This document shows, in pieces, positions 35,258 through 44,830 of a DNA stretch of 64,000 nucleotides. Below the pieces are notes generated by a model. It was not told the origin of the DNA. It worked only from the letters and a program-made list of their open reading frames with translations, and did not search any database. Location: NCBI GenBank assembly GCA_964611345.1, contig CAZSYU010000012.1:1-64000 (forward strand), read 5' to 3'. The first letter of the stretch is position 1; every line of letters starts with the position of its first letter. The stretch is from JALZVT01 sp964611345 (GTDB lineage Bacteria; Pseudomonadota; Gammaproteobacteria; Pseudomonadales; Azotimanducaceae). The position numbers and the translations under genes were made by a program.

Positions 35258-36388
35258 ATGAAATCACCGGTATGTGATTTGTTGGGGGTCGAATTTCCAC
35301 TGGTTGCGTTTACCCACTGTCGAGATGTAGTGGTTGCTGTGTCAAAAGCGGGTGGCTTTGGGGTGCTGGGTGCTGCGGGCTACAACGCAGAGACACTTGA
35401 GACCGAACTGAAGTGGATTGACGAGCATATTGACGGCATGCCTTACGGGGTGGATCTGATTGCGCCGACATCCATGGCAATCACCGACGATAACGCCAGT
35501 TCCGAAGACTATTTGTCGAAGGTGCCGGATGAGCACAGAGACTACGCTCGAGGAATTTTGGCGCAAAACGATATCGACACGGCGGATGTTTATACCAATC
35601 AGCGTGCGAGTGGTGGCGGTTTTCTGACCGCCGGACGAGCGGCTAACATTATTGACGTTGCCTTTTCGCACCCGATTAAGCTCATTGCTAACGCGCTGGG
35701 TGTTCCCCCGCGCTACATGCTGGAAATGTGCAAAGAACATAACGTGGTTTCAGCCGCGTTGGTGGGCGCGAAAGAACACGCCGTGAAGCAGGTAGAGGCC
35801 GGGGTGGACATACTGGTCGTGTCGGGCACTGAAGCCGGTGGGCATTGTGGCGAAGTGTCCACTATGGTGTTGGTGCCGGAGGTGTGCATGGCGGTAGAAG
35901 ACAGCGGTGTGCCGGTGCTGGCGGCTGGTGGTATCGCTACGGGGCGGCAAATGGCAGCGGCGATGGCGATGGGCGCTCACGGGGCCTGGACCGGGTCTGT
36001 TTGGTTGACCACCACCGAAGCAGAAACGTCACCCGTGTTGAAAGAAAAAATGTTGCAGGCGAGTTCTCGCCAGACGGTGCGCTCCAAAGCGCGCACAGGC
36101 AAATACTCCCGGCAGCTAGTATCACCCTGGACTGAGGCCTGGGAAGCCGACGATGCCCCCGAGCCATTGCCGATGCCGCTGCAGTCACTGGTTAGTGAAA
36201 CGCCGCTGGCCAAGGTGACCAAACTTGCCGAGGGTGGCCACAAAGGCGCTCGTCAGCTTGCGACCTACTTTGTGGGCCAGGGTGTAGGCCTTATGAATGA
36301 GACAGTGGATTCGCGCACGGTGGTGCGGGAGTTTATGGAAGACTACCTGGCTGCCACCGAGCGGTTGCAAACCTCGCTACTAGACTAA
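35258..36388 (+). CDS. Nitronate monooxygenase
   Basis: A 376-residue FMN-dependent TIM-barrel enzyme of the 2-nitropropane dioxygenase/nitronate monooxygenase family, which oxidises alkyl nitronates to carbonyl compounds and nitrite. Features: N-terminal GVEFPLVA, VSKAGGFGVLGA, VSGTEAGGHCG (FMN and substrate loop with the family His) and the phosphate-binding VLAAGGIATGRQMAAAM. An unusually long C-terminal helical part follows. The ATG at 35258 has a good AAGGAGGGGG ribosome site. It may detoxify nitro compounds or function as an enoyl-reductase-like enzyme, as some family members do. Confidence 0.85.
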   Translation: MKSPVCDLLGVEFPLVAFTHCRDVVVAVSKAGGFGVLGAAGYNAETLETELKWIDEHIDGMPYGVDLIAPTSMAITDDNASSEDYLSKVPDEHRDYARGILAQNDIDTADVYTNQRASGGGFLTAGRAANIIDVAFSHPIKLIANALGVPPRYMLEMCKEHNVVSAALVGAKEHAVKQVEAGVDILVVSGTEAGGHCGEVSTMVLVPEVCMAVEDSGVPVLAAGGIATGRQMAAAMAMGAHGAWTGSVWLTTTEAETSPVLKEKMLQASSRQTVRSKARTGKYSRQLVSPWTEAWEADDAPEPLPMPLQSLVSETPLAKVTKLAEGGHKGARQLATYFVGQGVGLMNETVDSRTVVREFMEDYLAATERLQTSLLD

Positions 36389-36415
36389 CTCACCGAGGGC
36401 TTAGGAGAATTTATT

Positions 36416-37408
36416 ATGGTGCCACTTAGTGTTCTCGATCTGTCACCGATCAGGCAGGGCAGTAATGCAAGCGAGGCGTTACGAAATTCGTTGTCGCTCG
36501 CGCAGCACGCGGAAGCGCTCGGCTACAAACGCTATTGGGTTGCCGAGCATCACAACATGCGCGGCATCGCGAGTGCCGCAACCTCAGTAGTGATTGGCCA
36601 CATCGCTGGTGGTACGTCGAGTATTCGTGTTGGCGCAGGCGGCATCATGCTGCCCAATCACGCACCGCTGGTTATTGCTGAACAGTTTGGTACGCTGGAC
36701 GCGCTGTTCCCCGGCCGAATCGATCTGGGACTGGGTCGTGCTCCCGGCACCGACCAACTGACGGCGCAAGCGTTGCGGCGCACGTTGGCGGGCAATGTCG
36801 ATGCGTTTCCGCAGGATGTCCTCGAACTGCAAGCGTATTTGTCTGAGCCGCAAGAGGGCCAACGTGTGCAGGCCACACCTGGGGCAGGATCTAACGTGCC
36901 ACTGTGGATACTGGGCTCAAGTTTGTACGGGGCATCGCTCGCCGCAGCCCTTGGGTTGCCCTATGCCTTTGCATCACACTTTGCGCCACAGGCGATGGAT
37001 CAGGCCGTAGCACTGTATCGAGAGCGCTTTAAGCCCTCCGAGCAGTTAAGCGAACCCTACGTGGTGTTGGGCTACAATATTGTCGCCGCCGACACCGATG
37101 AGGAAGCGCAGTTCTTACGCAGTTCATCAGAGCAGGCCATGCTCAACCTGCGGCGCGGCGTCCCTGGGCAGTTGCCGCCACCGGTGCGTGATTTTCATGC
37201 TCAGTTGGGCCAGGCGGAACTCGGCATGCTCGCCGATGTGTCACGCTGCGCAGCGGTTGGCACGCCGGGTAAAGTGCGGGCTCAATTAGAGACCTTTGTG
37301 GCTGACACGGGTGCTGACGAGATTATGGTGGTGGCCCAAATTTTTGATCATCAGGCGCGTTTGAAGAGTTACGAACTGGCAGCGTCTGTTATGGCGGCGG
37401 CAGCCTGA
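36416..37408 (+). CDS. Luciferase-like (LLM) flavin-dependent oxidoreductase
   Basis: A 330-residue LLM protein similar to the YhbW-type group: LSVLDLSPIRQG at the start, RYWVAEHHNM (family YWxAEHHN), VGAGGIMLPNHAPLVIAEQFGTLDALFPGRIDLGLGRAPG, and VGTPGKVRAQLE at the end. No shortening. The ATG at 36416 follows a GGAG site. It shares a transcript direction and short gap (27 bp) with the nitronate monooxygenase, but a functional link is not proven. A 12-bp tandem repeat follows its stop. Confidence 0.85.
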   Translation: MVPLSVLDLSPIRQGSNASEALRNSLSLAQHAEALGYKRYWVAEHHNMRGIASAATSVVIGHIAGGTSSIRVGAGGIMLPNHAPLVIAEQFGTLDALFPGRIDLGLGRAPGTDQLTAQALRRTLAGNVDAFPQDVLELQAYLSEPQEGQRVQATPGAGSNVPLWILGSSLYGASLAAALGLPYAFASHFAPQAMDQAVALYRERFKPSEQLSEPYVVLGYNIVAADTDEEAQFLRSSSEQAMLNLRRGVPGQLPPPVRDFHAQLGQAELGMLADVSRCAAVGTPGKVRAQLETFVADTGADEIMVVAQIFDHQARLKSYELAASVMAAAA

Positions 37409-37444
37409 GCCCCAGAAAGAGCCTCAGAAAGAGCCTCAGAAAGA
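37409..37444 (+). repeat. 12-bp tandem repeat, three copies
   Basis: Three adjacent 12-bp units reading GCCTCAGAAAGA, the first with one substitution (GCCCCAGAAAGA), lie just after the TGA stop of the LLM gene and before the next gene. A degenerate fourth copy follows. No gene or promoter is recognised in it; the purine-rich composition may assist the ribosome site of the next gene, but this is not shown. Confidence 0.85.
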
Positions 37445-37472
37445 GCTCCCAAAAAGAACTAAAGAACAAGCT

Positions 37473-37976
37473 ATGAAGAAGTTTCTGTTTGGTGTGGTGC
37501 TGTTACTCCTGGTTGTGTGGAGTTTTCTCGCCTTTGTTGGGGTTGAGCCAAAGGATCGTCGGCCGGGTACCAGGCTCACGGGCGAGCTAAGTGCGCTGCC
37601 CGCGAGTTGGTCGTTTCTGCAAGATGAGGCTATCGCTGAGGTGCATGTAGAAACTCACCCCTGGTATGGCATCCCATTTTCCGTCACAACGGTTATCGCC
37701 GAGGATGGGGGTAATCCCTATCTGCCGTCGTTGTATACCGCGGCCATGGAGTTTCCTGGCAGCAAATACTGGAACAAGGTTGTCGCGGCTGATCCCAGAG
37801 TACGGTTGCGGGTGAACGATTCAATATATGAAATGACGATCTACCCGGTCACGGACCCGGCGGAATTCTACCGCGCCTTCGCAGCGCTCGGCGCCAAGTA
37901 TCCTTTCTGGGCACAAAAACTTGAAACCGACGAAGCACCCTACAAGTTTGCGTTGTTGCGCTTGCAACCCCGGTAA
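37473..37976 (+). CDS. Single-helix membrane protein with split-barrel-like domain
   Basis: A 167-residue protein with an N-terminal membrane helix or uncleaved signal (residues 3-23) and a soluble domain. The pattern FSVTTVIAEDGG, SKYWNKVVAADPRVRLRV and IYEMTIYPVTDPAEF is similar to split beta-barrel flavin- or heme-binding proteins of the PPOX type, where the DPRVRLRV strand is common. No catalytic residue is certain. Its stop (37974-37976) directly abuts the GTG start of the next SDR, so the two are probably coexpressed. Confidence 0.5.
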   Translation: MKKFLFGVVLLLLVVWSFLAFVGVEPKDRRPGTRLTGELSALPASWSFLQDEAIAEVHVETHPWYGIPFSVTTVIAEDGGNPYLPSLYTAAMEFPGSKYWNKVVAADPRVRLRVNDSIYEMTIYPVTDPAEFYRAFAALGAKYPFWAQKLETDEAPYKFALLRLQPR

Positions 37977-38771
37977 GTGTCGTTGTCCGGGAGTAGTAGT
38001 ACCGTCCGTACAGCACTGGTGACCGGCGCCTCAGCAGGGCTTGGTGCAGAGTTTGCGCGCCAGCTTGCAGCACTTGGTAATCAGCTGGTGCTAGTCGCGA
38101 GGCGTAAAGACCGTCTCACTGTTCTGGCGGAAGAGCTGTCTGAGACCTATGGCGTGCAGGCGCATGTACTGGCAGCCGACCTGCAAGATCCACAGGCGCC
38201 GGCGCAGCTGCTGGAGCAACTCAGACGTCTAAACCTCAGTATAGACACTTTGATCAACAACGCCGGTAGTGCCGGACCTGATCTGCTACATGATCGGGAC
38301 TGGCCAGAGCACCGCGCCTATATCGAATTGATGATGACTTCTGCCGCCGCGCTTACCCATTTACTTGTGCCTGGCATGGTGGAGCGTGGGCATGGACAGG
38401 TACTCAATGTAGCCTCGGTCGCAGGTCGGTTGATGCGTGCCAACGACACGACATACGGGCCGGCCAAGGCTTACCTGATCGCACTATCTGAGGCGCTTGC
38501 CAGCTCTCTGCAAGGTACGGGCGTGCAAGTGATGGCCCTGTGTCCGGGCTTTACCCGCACCGAGTTTCACAGCGAACCGCATATGCATGCGTTGCGCGAT
38601 GCCATACCAGCCTGGCTGTGGTACGACACTAAAACCGTGGTCTCTGAAGGGCTGCGCGCAATGGCGCGAGGTCGGGTGGTTTACAACAGTGGGCGGCTGT
38701 ACCGACTGATTGATCCGTTTACTCAGTCGGTGTTCACCCGTTTTTTATTCCGCAAAATACGTCGTAGTTAG
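37977..38771 (+). CDS. Short-chain dehydrogenase (DltE/YqjQ-like)
   Basis: A 264-residue SDR starting at GTG 37977 with no gap from the previous gene. TGASAGLG, NNAGSAGPD, LNVASVAGR and YGPAKAY contain cofactor loop, Ser, Tyr and Lys. The closing FLFRKIRR and extended C-terminus (VVYNSGRLYRLIDPF) fit the membrane-associated, 17-beta-hydroxysteroid-dehydrogenase-12-like or DltE group. Substrate is unknown. Convergent with the beta-propeller gene. Confidence 0.82.
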   Translation: MSLSGSSSTVRTALVTGASAGLGAEFARQLAALGNQLVLVARRKDRLTVLAEELSETYGVQAHVLAADLQDPQAPAQLLEQLRRLNLSIDTLINNAGSAGPDLLHDRDWPEHRAYIELMMTSAAALTHLLVPGMVERGHGQVLNVASVAGRLMRANDTTYGPAKAYLIALSEALASSLQGTGVQVMALCPGFTRTEFHSEPHMHALRDAIPAWLWYDTKTVVSEGLRAMARGRVVYNSGRLYRLIDPFTQSVFTRFLFRKIRRS

Positions 38772-38823
38772 AGGTCAGTATCCCTCCCAAGACCTAAGAA
38801 CCAAGACAAAGCAAGGTGCCGCC

Positions 38824-40896
38824 TTAGTTGCTGCGCACCGCAACGCTGGTGCGGCCGCGAACCACGCCTTCATCGTCAGTGAAAACAAGCGCCAGTCGAT
38901 TCACGTCAGGCCGAAACTCGACAGGTGTGGAGTTGCGGACGAATATTCCGAAGCTTGCGGTACCGTTTTCGTCCTGAAATGCCAAGGTACTTTGGCCGGG
39001 TGTGTCTATGCATGCGCCGGTGATGAAGTTGGTAGGGCAAATCAGGACTTCGTCGAGTTGCTGGCCCAGTACCGCGACACTTGCTGTCACATTGCCGGCA
39101 CTCCCAACGTTAACGTTGGCGGCCGAAAATATTCCAAAGTTCTCGCTGTCTGGAATGTTCACGATGCCGTCGTTATTAATTGTTGCGACCGCAGCCACGA
39201 TATCAAGAGTTGGTTGTTCGCTTGCCGAGAACAGCACCGTGTTGGTCGCCACAAACACATCCGCCGGGTTGCCAGTGCTGCAAACGTAAGCAAACTCAAT
39301 CTCTTGTGGCTCTAGCGGCGCGAACGCGGTGATGCCAATGGCAAAACTCTGGGGCACATTGGGGCGTAAGTAGACAGGAACGTTGGGCTCACCAATAAGC
39401 TCGTTAGTAGTGGGATCGGTGCGCTGATAGAAAATGCTCGCGTCGATGGGGCTTGCCAGTTCGATACGGCATTCGCTACCAATATCGCTGGCTACCATGG
39501 TTGCAAACACGGTCACGGTTTGATCGACTTCAGTCGCGCGACTGCTGGGCAGTACCGATGAGAGGATCATGGGCTGCGGAACCGCAAGGCCCAGATTGCG
39601 AATGAGCACGTCCGAATGATTGGCTGCATCGAGCGTAGTCAGAGTTGTTGCAGAGGACCAAAAAACCACGGTGTTACCGTCTGCTGACAAGCTTGGGTTG
39701 AACGCTTCCAGATCCGCTTGGGTGCCATCTTCTGCCACGTTTACCCGTGTTGTTAGCCCTGTTGTTCTGTTCAGCAAAAAGGCGTCAGCGACACCGTTGG
39801 AGTCCCCGTCGACGATGTTGTTTGCTGTTGAGAGATAGACCACGCTGCTACCGTCTTCGTTGAGTACAGGTTCAAGTGAAAAACCATTGGCCGACTCCCC
39901 TGAGGCTTGACGGCTGACGAGTGTGACGGTGCCGGTTGCAGCTTCCCAGACGAACACGTCGCTTGCAGTGTTGAAATCCTGGTCACTGATACTGTCGGCT
40001 TCAGATTGATAGGCCACGAAAGCGCCGTTGCCGCTGATCGCAGGGTTAAGTGAATCGGCATTGCCATTTGCAGTCACTAGCTCGGTGATTAGCGAGTTGC
40101 GGTCGATGTAGTAAATGTTTGCGACTTCGGCTGCTCCGGCTGCGATGTCAGTTGCTCGGGAGGCGTAAGCAACCAGACTTCCGTCTGCGCTGATGGCAGG
40201 ATCGGTGGACTCGCCGTTCGGAAAAGCACCGTCTGGCGTGCGACTAACGAGTTGGGTTGTGTTGCTGAAACGATCCCGCACGTAGACGCCGCGAATACCC
40301 TGGGTTGCTTCAGCAACCAGTGCCTCTGCAGAGTCAAAGGCGACGAATCGGCCGTCTGCGGAAAGCGCCGGATTGTTGGCAGGTAGCTGTGACTGGTCAC
40401 CTGGATCGTTACGATTGACTACTTCAAAAGTCTTGCTCAGGCGGTTGTAGACCACTACATCCTGCACGGCACCGTTGTTGTCGACATATAGATTGGTTGC
40501 GCTGCTAACAAACGCGATGCTGTTGCCGTCGGCGCTGATCACTGCGGATTTGGAAGGCCCGTTACCTGCCGCGCCCTCGCTGTTCCGACTCACCAGCAAG
40601 AGTGTGCCATTTTGCCGGTCGAACAGAAAAACGTCCTCCTGGCCGTTGTTGTCAACAGGTACGAGATCGCTGGCAAAGGAGCTGAATACCACAAAGCGTC
40701 CATCACCACTGGTTGCGCTAGCCGTGCTCGCTGCGCTGTCCCCGGTACCGCCTTCTACGATAAATGGAATTACGCTCGTGTGGTCATTGATGTTTGGTAA
40801 ATGTGCGTGCACATTGGCCCCTACGAACATCAACCCGCTGATTGACCCGATGAGTGAAATGAGTCGACTTAGTGATTTCGAGCCACCTGAGGCCAT
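38824..40896 (-). CDS. Secreted TolB-type beta-propeller protein
   Basis: A 690-residue exported protein. A signal peptide (residues 1-31, ending NVHA) follows ATG 40896, which has a GGAGA site; an in-frame start at 40953 would extend it by 19 unlikely residues. Residues 50-430 consist of repeated PD40/TolB-like blades of the form SADGRFVVFSS followed by DVFLFDR and LVSR, about seven copies. The C-terminal part (from about 440) contains beta-rich segments and four scattered cysteines (TCRIEL-like, YVCSTG, ICPTNF, GACIDT). Such proteins bind partners or polymers in the periplasm or at the surface; enzymatic function is not indicated. Divergent from ygiQ. Confidence 0.78.
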   Translation of the reverse strand: MASGGSKSLSRLISLIGSISGLMFVGANVHAHLPNINDHTSVIPFIVEGGTGDSAASTASATSGDGRFVVFSSFASDLVPVDNNGQEDVFLFDRQNGTLLLVSRNSEGAAGNGPSKSAVISADGNSIAFVSSATNLYVDNNGAVQDVVVYNRLSKTFEVVNRNDPGDQSQLPANNPALSADGRFVAFDSAEALVAEATQGIRGVYVRDRFSNTTQLVSRTPDGAFPNGESTDPAISADGSLVAYASRATDIAAGAAEVANIYYIDRNSLITELVTANGNADSLNPAISGNGAFVAYQSEADSISDQDFNTASDVFVWEAATGTVTLVSRQASGESANGFSLEPVLNEDGSSVVYLSTANNIVDGDSNGVADAFLLNRTTGLTTRVNVAEDGTQADLEAFNPSLSADGNTVVFWSSATTLTTLDAANHSDVLIRNLGLAVPQPMILSSVLPSSRATEVDQTVTVFATMVASDIGSECRIELASPIDASIFYQRTDPTTNELIGEPNVPVYLRPNVPQSFAIGITAFAPLEPQEIEFAYVCSTGNPADVFVATNTVLFSASEQPTLDIVAAVATINNDGIVNIPDSENFGIFSAANVNVGSAGNVTASVAVLGQQLDEVLICPTNFITGACIDTPGQSTLAFQDENGTASFGIFVRNSTPVEFRPDVNRLALVFTDDEGVVRGRTSVAVRSN

Positions 40897-41135
40897 GCAA
40901 TTCTCCAGAGTCTTGTATTTGGTCGAATGCGTTGGCACGGATGTGCTGCGCATCTCACAAACAGACTGATGTATACGAATCGATATGATTGCACGAGTTG
41001 GGCGGGCGACCTATGCGACAGTAGTGTGAAGAAGTAACAGGGTTGTTGGTTTTTGTTGGCCTTTGAATGACTGTAGGTTTGTTGAGCAGAACCTTCGAAT
41101 TTCCACGAATAGACTTGAATTACAGCGCTATTGCT

Positions 41136-43343
41136 ATGAAACACTCGCCCATCGCCGCCCCGGCAATTTACGCGGCCCCCAAGTATTGGGCGGAGTGCTA
41201 TGGCACATCGCAATACCTGCCGATGAGTCGTGCAGAAATGGACGCTCTGGGTTGGGATAGTTGCGACATCATCATAGTTACGGGTGATGCCTATGTTGAT
41301 GCGCCGAGTTTTGGCATGGCGGTTATGGGACGCTTTTTGGAGGCGCAGGGTTTCCGCGTTGGCATTATCTCGCAACCGGATTGGCGCGACCCAGACTCGG
41401 TGAAGGTGCTCGGCGAACCCAACCTGTTCTTCGGCGTTACTGCGGGCAACATGGATTCGATGATCAATCGCTATACCGCAGATCGACTTGTGCGGAATGA
41501 CGATGCCTACACCGCCGGTGACGAAGCAGGTAAACGACCTGATCGCGCCGTTATCGTCTACTGCCAATTGTTGCGGGCAGCGTTCAAAGACAACCCTATT
41601 GTGCTGGGCGGTATCGAAGCGAGCCTGCGTCGCATTGCCCAATACGACTATTGGAGCGACACCGTGCGCCGCTCGGTGCTTATCGATTCTGGCGCAGACA
41701 TTCTGTTGTACGGCAATGCTGAGCGCGCGATTTCGGAAGTTGCTCAGCGGCTGGCAACGGCAGAAACCATTGCCACACTAACGAATATTCGCGGCACTAC
41801 GGTAATACGCAAGACGCTACCCGCTGGTTGGGCCGAGATCGACAGTACGCGCATCGATTGGCCCAGCGCCATCGACGCTATCCCAAACCCGTACGACTAT
41901 GAACCGAATCAGGGCAAGGCTGAAGCAGGGTACGCAGTGCACGATGAAAATGAACCCCGGCCGGTGCGCATAATTCCGCTGCCGCTCAAATCACGCGCTG
42001 ATGCGATTGAGCCGCTGGCGCTTGAGCGGACCTACGTGCGGCTACCATCATTTGAAAAAGTGAAGAACGATCCAGTGCTTTACGCTCATGCATCAAGAGT
42101 ACTGCATCAGGAATCGAACCCGCACAATGCGCATACACTGGTGCAAAAACATGGCGAGCACGAGGTGTGGGTAAACCCGCCACCCATTCCCCTGACGACG
42201 CCTGAGATGGACTACATCTTTGGGTTGCCTTATCAACGCAGACCACATCCGGTGTATGGCGACGCAAAGATTCCTGCCTACGAAATGATCAAAACCAGTG
42301 TCAACATCATGCGCGGTTGCTTCGGTGGCTGTACTTTTTGTTCGATCACGGAGCATGAAGGGCGCGTGATTCAGAGTCGTTCGCAAGAATCGATCATCAA
42401 TGAAATTGAAGACATTCGCGACAAGGTGCCGGGTTTTACCGGCACAATTTCGGATTTGGGCGGCCCAACCGCCAACATGTATAAATTGCAGTGCAAGAGC
42501 GATGCCATACAGGCGAACTGCCGGCGTCTGTCATGTGTGTACCCAACGATCTGCAAAAACCTTGATACTGATCATGCGCCTACAACCGCACTGTATCGCG
42601 CAGCGCGTGCGGTACCTGGTGTCAAGCGCGTTCTTATCGCCTCAGGTTTGCGCTACGACCTCGCTGTGCGCGATGAAGAATACGTGGAAGAGCTGGTTAC
42701 ACATCACGTAGGTGGTTATCTAAAAATTGCACCCGAGCACAGCGAACAAGAGACCCTGAGCCTGATGATGAAGCCCGGTATGGGTTCCTACTATGCCTTC
42801 AAGAAGCTGTTTGAAAAGTACTCCAAGGCGGCAGGAAAAAAGCAGTACCTGATACCTTACTTCATTGCTGCACACCCGGGCTCAAGTGATGAAGAAATGC
42901 TGCAGCTTGCGCTGTGGTTGAAGGCCAACAAGTTTCGTGTTGATCAGGTGCAGACGTTTTATCCGTCACCGATGGCGCTTGCAACGGCGATGTATCACTC
43001 CGGGCGTAACCCCCTGAAACCGTTAAAGTACAAGCGCGGTCAGCTGGTGAAATCGGCGAAAACCCTGCCTGAGCGGCGCTTGCAGAAAGCTTTTTTACGG
43101 TATCACGACGAAGGTAACTGGGGTTACCTGCGTGAGTCACTGATTACCATGAAGCGCCGTGATCTGATTGGCGACGGTCCGGGTAAGCTCGTGCCCGCCG
43201 GCCCCAGTGGAAACCGCAAGCGCGGCAGCAGCAGGAAGCTGTCTGCTACACAGCAAAAGAAAACCCAGAGCAAGAAATCCCAGAGCAAGAAAAGCCAGCA
43301 CCGGCCTGCCCGGGGTGGGCAGTGGAGCAGCAGAGAAGTCTGA
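41136..43343 (+). CDS. ygiQ: YgiQ-family radical SAM protein
   Basis: A 735-residue radical S-adenosylmethionine protein of the YgiQ family, whose biochemical function is still unknown. Cys395, Cys399 and Cys402 in CFGGCTFC bind the [4Fe-4S] cluster. Preceding are the family-specific long N-terminal region (YWAECYGTSQYLPMSRAEMD) and GIEASLRRIAQYDYWSD; after the radical domain come APEHSE and YLIPYFIAAHPGSSDEEM. The C-terminal 45 residues are rich in Lys, Ser and Gln (KKTQSKKSQSKKS) and probably disordered. ATG 41136 is chosen because the family starts here (HSPIAAPAIYAA is a little divergent from the usual opening). Confidence 0.92.
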   Translation: MKHSPIAAPAIYAAPKYWAECYGTSQYLPMSRAEMDALGWDSCDIIIVTGDAYVDAPSFGMAVMGRFLEAQGFRVGIISQPDWRDPDSVKVLGEPNLFFGVTAGNMDSMINRYTADRLVRNDDAYTAGDEAGKRPDRAVIVYCQLLRAAFKDNPIVLGGIEASLRRIAQYDYWSDTVRRSVLIDSGADILLYGNAERAISEVAQRLATAETIATLTNIRGTTVIRKTLPAGWAEIDSTRIDWPSAIDAIPNPYDYEPNQGKAEAGYAVHDENEPRPVRIIPLPLKSRADAIEPLALERTYVRLPSFEKVKNDPVLYAHASRVLHQESNPHNAHTLVQKHGEHEVWVNPPPIPLTTPEMDYIFGLPYQRRPHPVYGDAKIPAYEMIKTSVNIMRGCFGGCTFCSITEHEGRVIQSRSQESIINEIEDIRDKVPGFTGTISDLGGPTANMYKLQCKSDAIQANCRRLSCVYPTICKNLDTDHAPTTALYRAARAVPGVKRVLIASGLRYDLAVRDEEYVEELVTHHVGGYLKIAPEHSEQETLSLMMKPGMGSYYAFKKLFEKYSKAAGKKQYLIPYFIAAHPGSSDEEMLQLALWLKANKFRVDQVQTFYPSPMALATAMYHSGRNPLKPLKYKRGQLVKSAKTLPERRLQKAFLRYHDEGNWGYLRESLITMKRRDLIGDGPGKLVPAGPSGNRKRGSSRKLSATQQKKTQSKKSQSKKSQHRPARGGQWSSREV

Positions 43344-43371
43344 TCCACATACCCTCCCATTAGCAGCCTAG

Positions 43372-43668
43372 TTAGCCAGCGTTCATGCTCTGAGAAATCA
43401 CCGCGTAACCTTGGGTGGCCTCCAAACGTTTAGATACCACGGCTTGATATTCATCGCTGTTGTACCAGGCGTTGGCGGCTTCGGTAGACTCAAACTTAAT
43501 GATCACTGTTTGCGCGCCTGGTGCAGTGCCTTCAACCGGTGCGGCTGCGACATCGAAAGCGACGAGCTCGGCGCCGTGGGCGGCAAGTGTCGGTCCGGCA
43601 CCCTGCTGGTATTCGGCGTACAGGCTTGGGTTGGTCACCTCGTATTGGGCAATAAAGTATGCAGCCAT
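43372..43668 (-). CDS. DUF1330 protein
   Basis: A 98-residue protein of the DUF1330 family (dimeric alpha/beta barrel). AYFIAQYEVTNPSLYAEYQQG and TVIIKFESTEAANAWYNSDEYQ are conserved stretches; the end carries Arg-Leu-Glu and Tyr. Function of the family is not established. ATG 43668 has an AGAGAGA site; the in-frame extension upstream to 43740 is unsupported. Convergent with ygiQ. Confidence 0.9.
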   Translation of the reverse strand: MAAYFIAQYEVTNPSLYAEYQQGAGPTLAAHGAELVAFDVAAAPVEGTAPGAQTVIIKFESTEAANAWYNSDEYQAVVSKRLEATQGYAVISQSMNAG

Positions 43669-43804
43669 GATTGGTCTCTCTTTTTTGTGTGGAGGACTGA
43701 TTGTTCGTTGCAGCCGGGCTTTCGTCAATGTTCGCATCACCCCGATGAGCGTACCGTGCCATAATCAGGTGCTTGTTCAGTGCTGAAATATCGAGGAAAT
43801 ACGA

Positions 43805-44806
43805 GTGACAGACAACACGTCAGTAGTACTTGCGCGACGGCCGCAAGGCAAGCCCCAACCGGCAGATTTTCGGCTTGCGACCACAGCGTTGCAGGCACTG
43901 GAGCCTGGTCAGATGTTGCTTAAGAATCACTTCATTTCCCTCGACGCAGGGTTTCGCAACTGGATGGACGAAGGTTCGGGTGACGAAGTGCTGCCGGCAA
44001 TGGCCCTCGATGCGCCGGTAATGGGGCTGGTGCTTGGCCAGGTGGAGCAAACCCAGCATGCAGACTACGCCGTTGGCGAATGGATTATGGCGCGACTCGC
44101 CTGGCAGCAATACTCGGTAACCGATGCGAGCGACTTCCTGATCAAGGTGCCCGTGGATGAAGGCCATCCACCCAACTACTTTCTCGGTGTGCTAGGTGAC
44201 ACCGGTTTGTCGGCCTACTTTGGCATGCTTGATATCGGCAAGCCCGTGGCGGGTGAGACCGTTGTAGTGAGCGCTGCGGGTGGTGCTGTCGGCAGCATTG
44301 CCGGTCAGATCGCGACCATTCAGGGCGCACGGGCTGTGGGCATTGCAGGGGGCGCCGAAAAGTGCGCGCGGCTAGTGGCGGAGCTTGGGTATGCGGCCTG
44401 CATCGATCATCATGGCGACGTGGCTGCCCAGCTCGCGGAGCATTGTCCAGATGGGGTTGATGTTTATTTTGACAATGTCGGCGGACCCGTGCTTGAAACC
44501 GTGCTTGATCACATCGCAATCGGTGCGCGCATTGCTCTGTGTGGGGCAGTGGCGACCTATGGTGATCCGCAACCGGGGCCGTCGAACCTTTTTCAGTTGA
44601 CGGCGCGGGAAGCGCGCATGGAAGGTTTTTTTGCGCATACCCAGGTAGAGCGTTACCCGGCTGCGCGGAGCGAACTGGCGGCCTGGCTTGACCAGGGCAA
44701 GCTGGTTGCGCCGGAGTATCGATTGCAGGGCATTGAACAGGTGGGCCCGGCGTTTTGCGACCTGTTTGCCGGCAAGAACTTTGGTAAAACGGTAGTCGAG
44801 CTTTGA
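43805..44806 (+). CDS. NADPH-dependent medium-chain reductase (CurA/Ltb4dh-like)
   Basis: A 333-residue zinc-free MDR protein. ARRPQGKPQPADF, NHFISLDAGFRNWMDE and VLGDTGLSAYFGMLDIG belong to the leukotriene-B4-dehydrogenase/CurA group, which reduces the double bond of alpha,beta-unsaturated ketones. AAGGAVGSIAGQIA is the NADPH loop and DVYFDNVGGPVLETVL the following motif. Start at GTG 43805. The residue context (Tyr in YFG) matches enone reductases. Similar to the later gene at 47516, so they are paralogues. Confidence 0.85.
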   Translation: MTDNTSVVLARRPQGKPQPADFRLATTALQALEPGQMLLKNHFISLDAGFRNWMDEGSGDEVLPAMALDAPVMGLVLGQVEQTQHADYAVGEWIMARLAWQQYSVTDASDFLIKVPVDEGHPPNYFLGVLGDTGLSAYFGMLDIGKPVAGETVVVSAAGGAVGSIAGQIATIQGARAVGIAGGAEKCARLVAELGYAACIDHHGDVAAQLAEHCPDGVDVYFDNVGGPVLETVLDHIAIGARIALCGAVATYGDPQPGPSNLFQLTAREARMEGFFAHTQVERYPAARSELAAWLDQGKLVAPEYRLQGIEQVGPAFCDLFAGKNFGKTVVEL

Positions 44807-44830
44807 CAGCCGAGCTCTACAAGTCAGGCG

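Noticed and set aside
40869..41642. Minus-strand reading frame of 257 codons between the propeller and ygiQ
   Set aside because: Overlaps the start of both genes, shows no family features, and lies antisense to clear YgiQ coding sequence.
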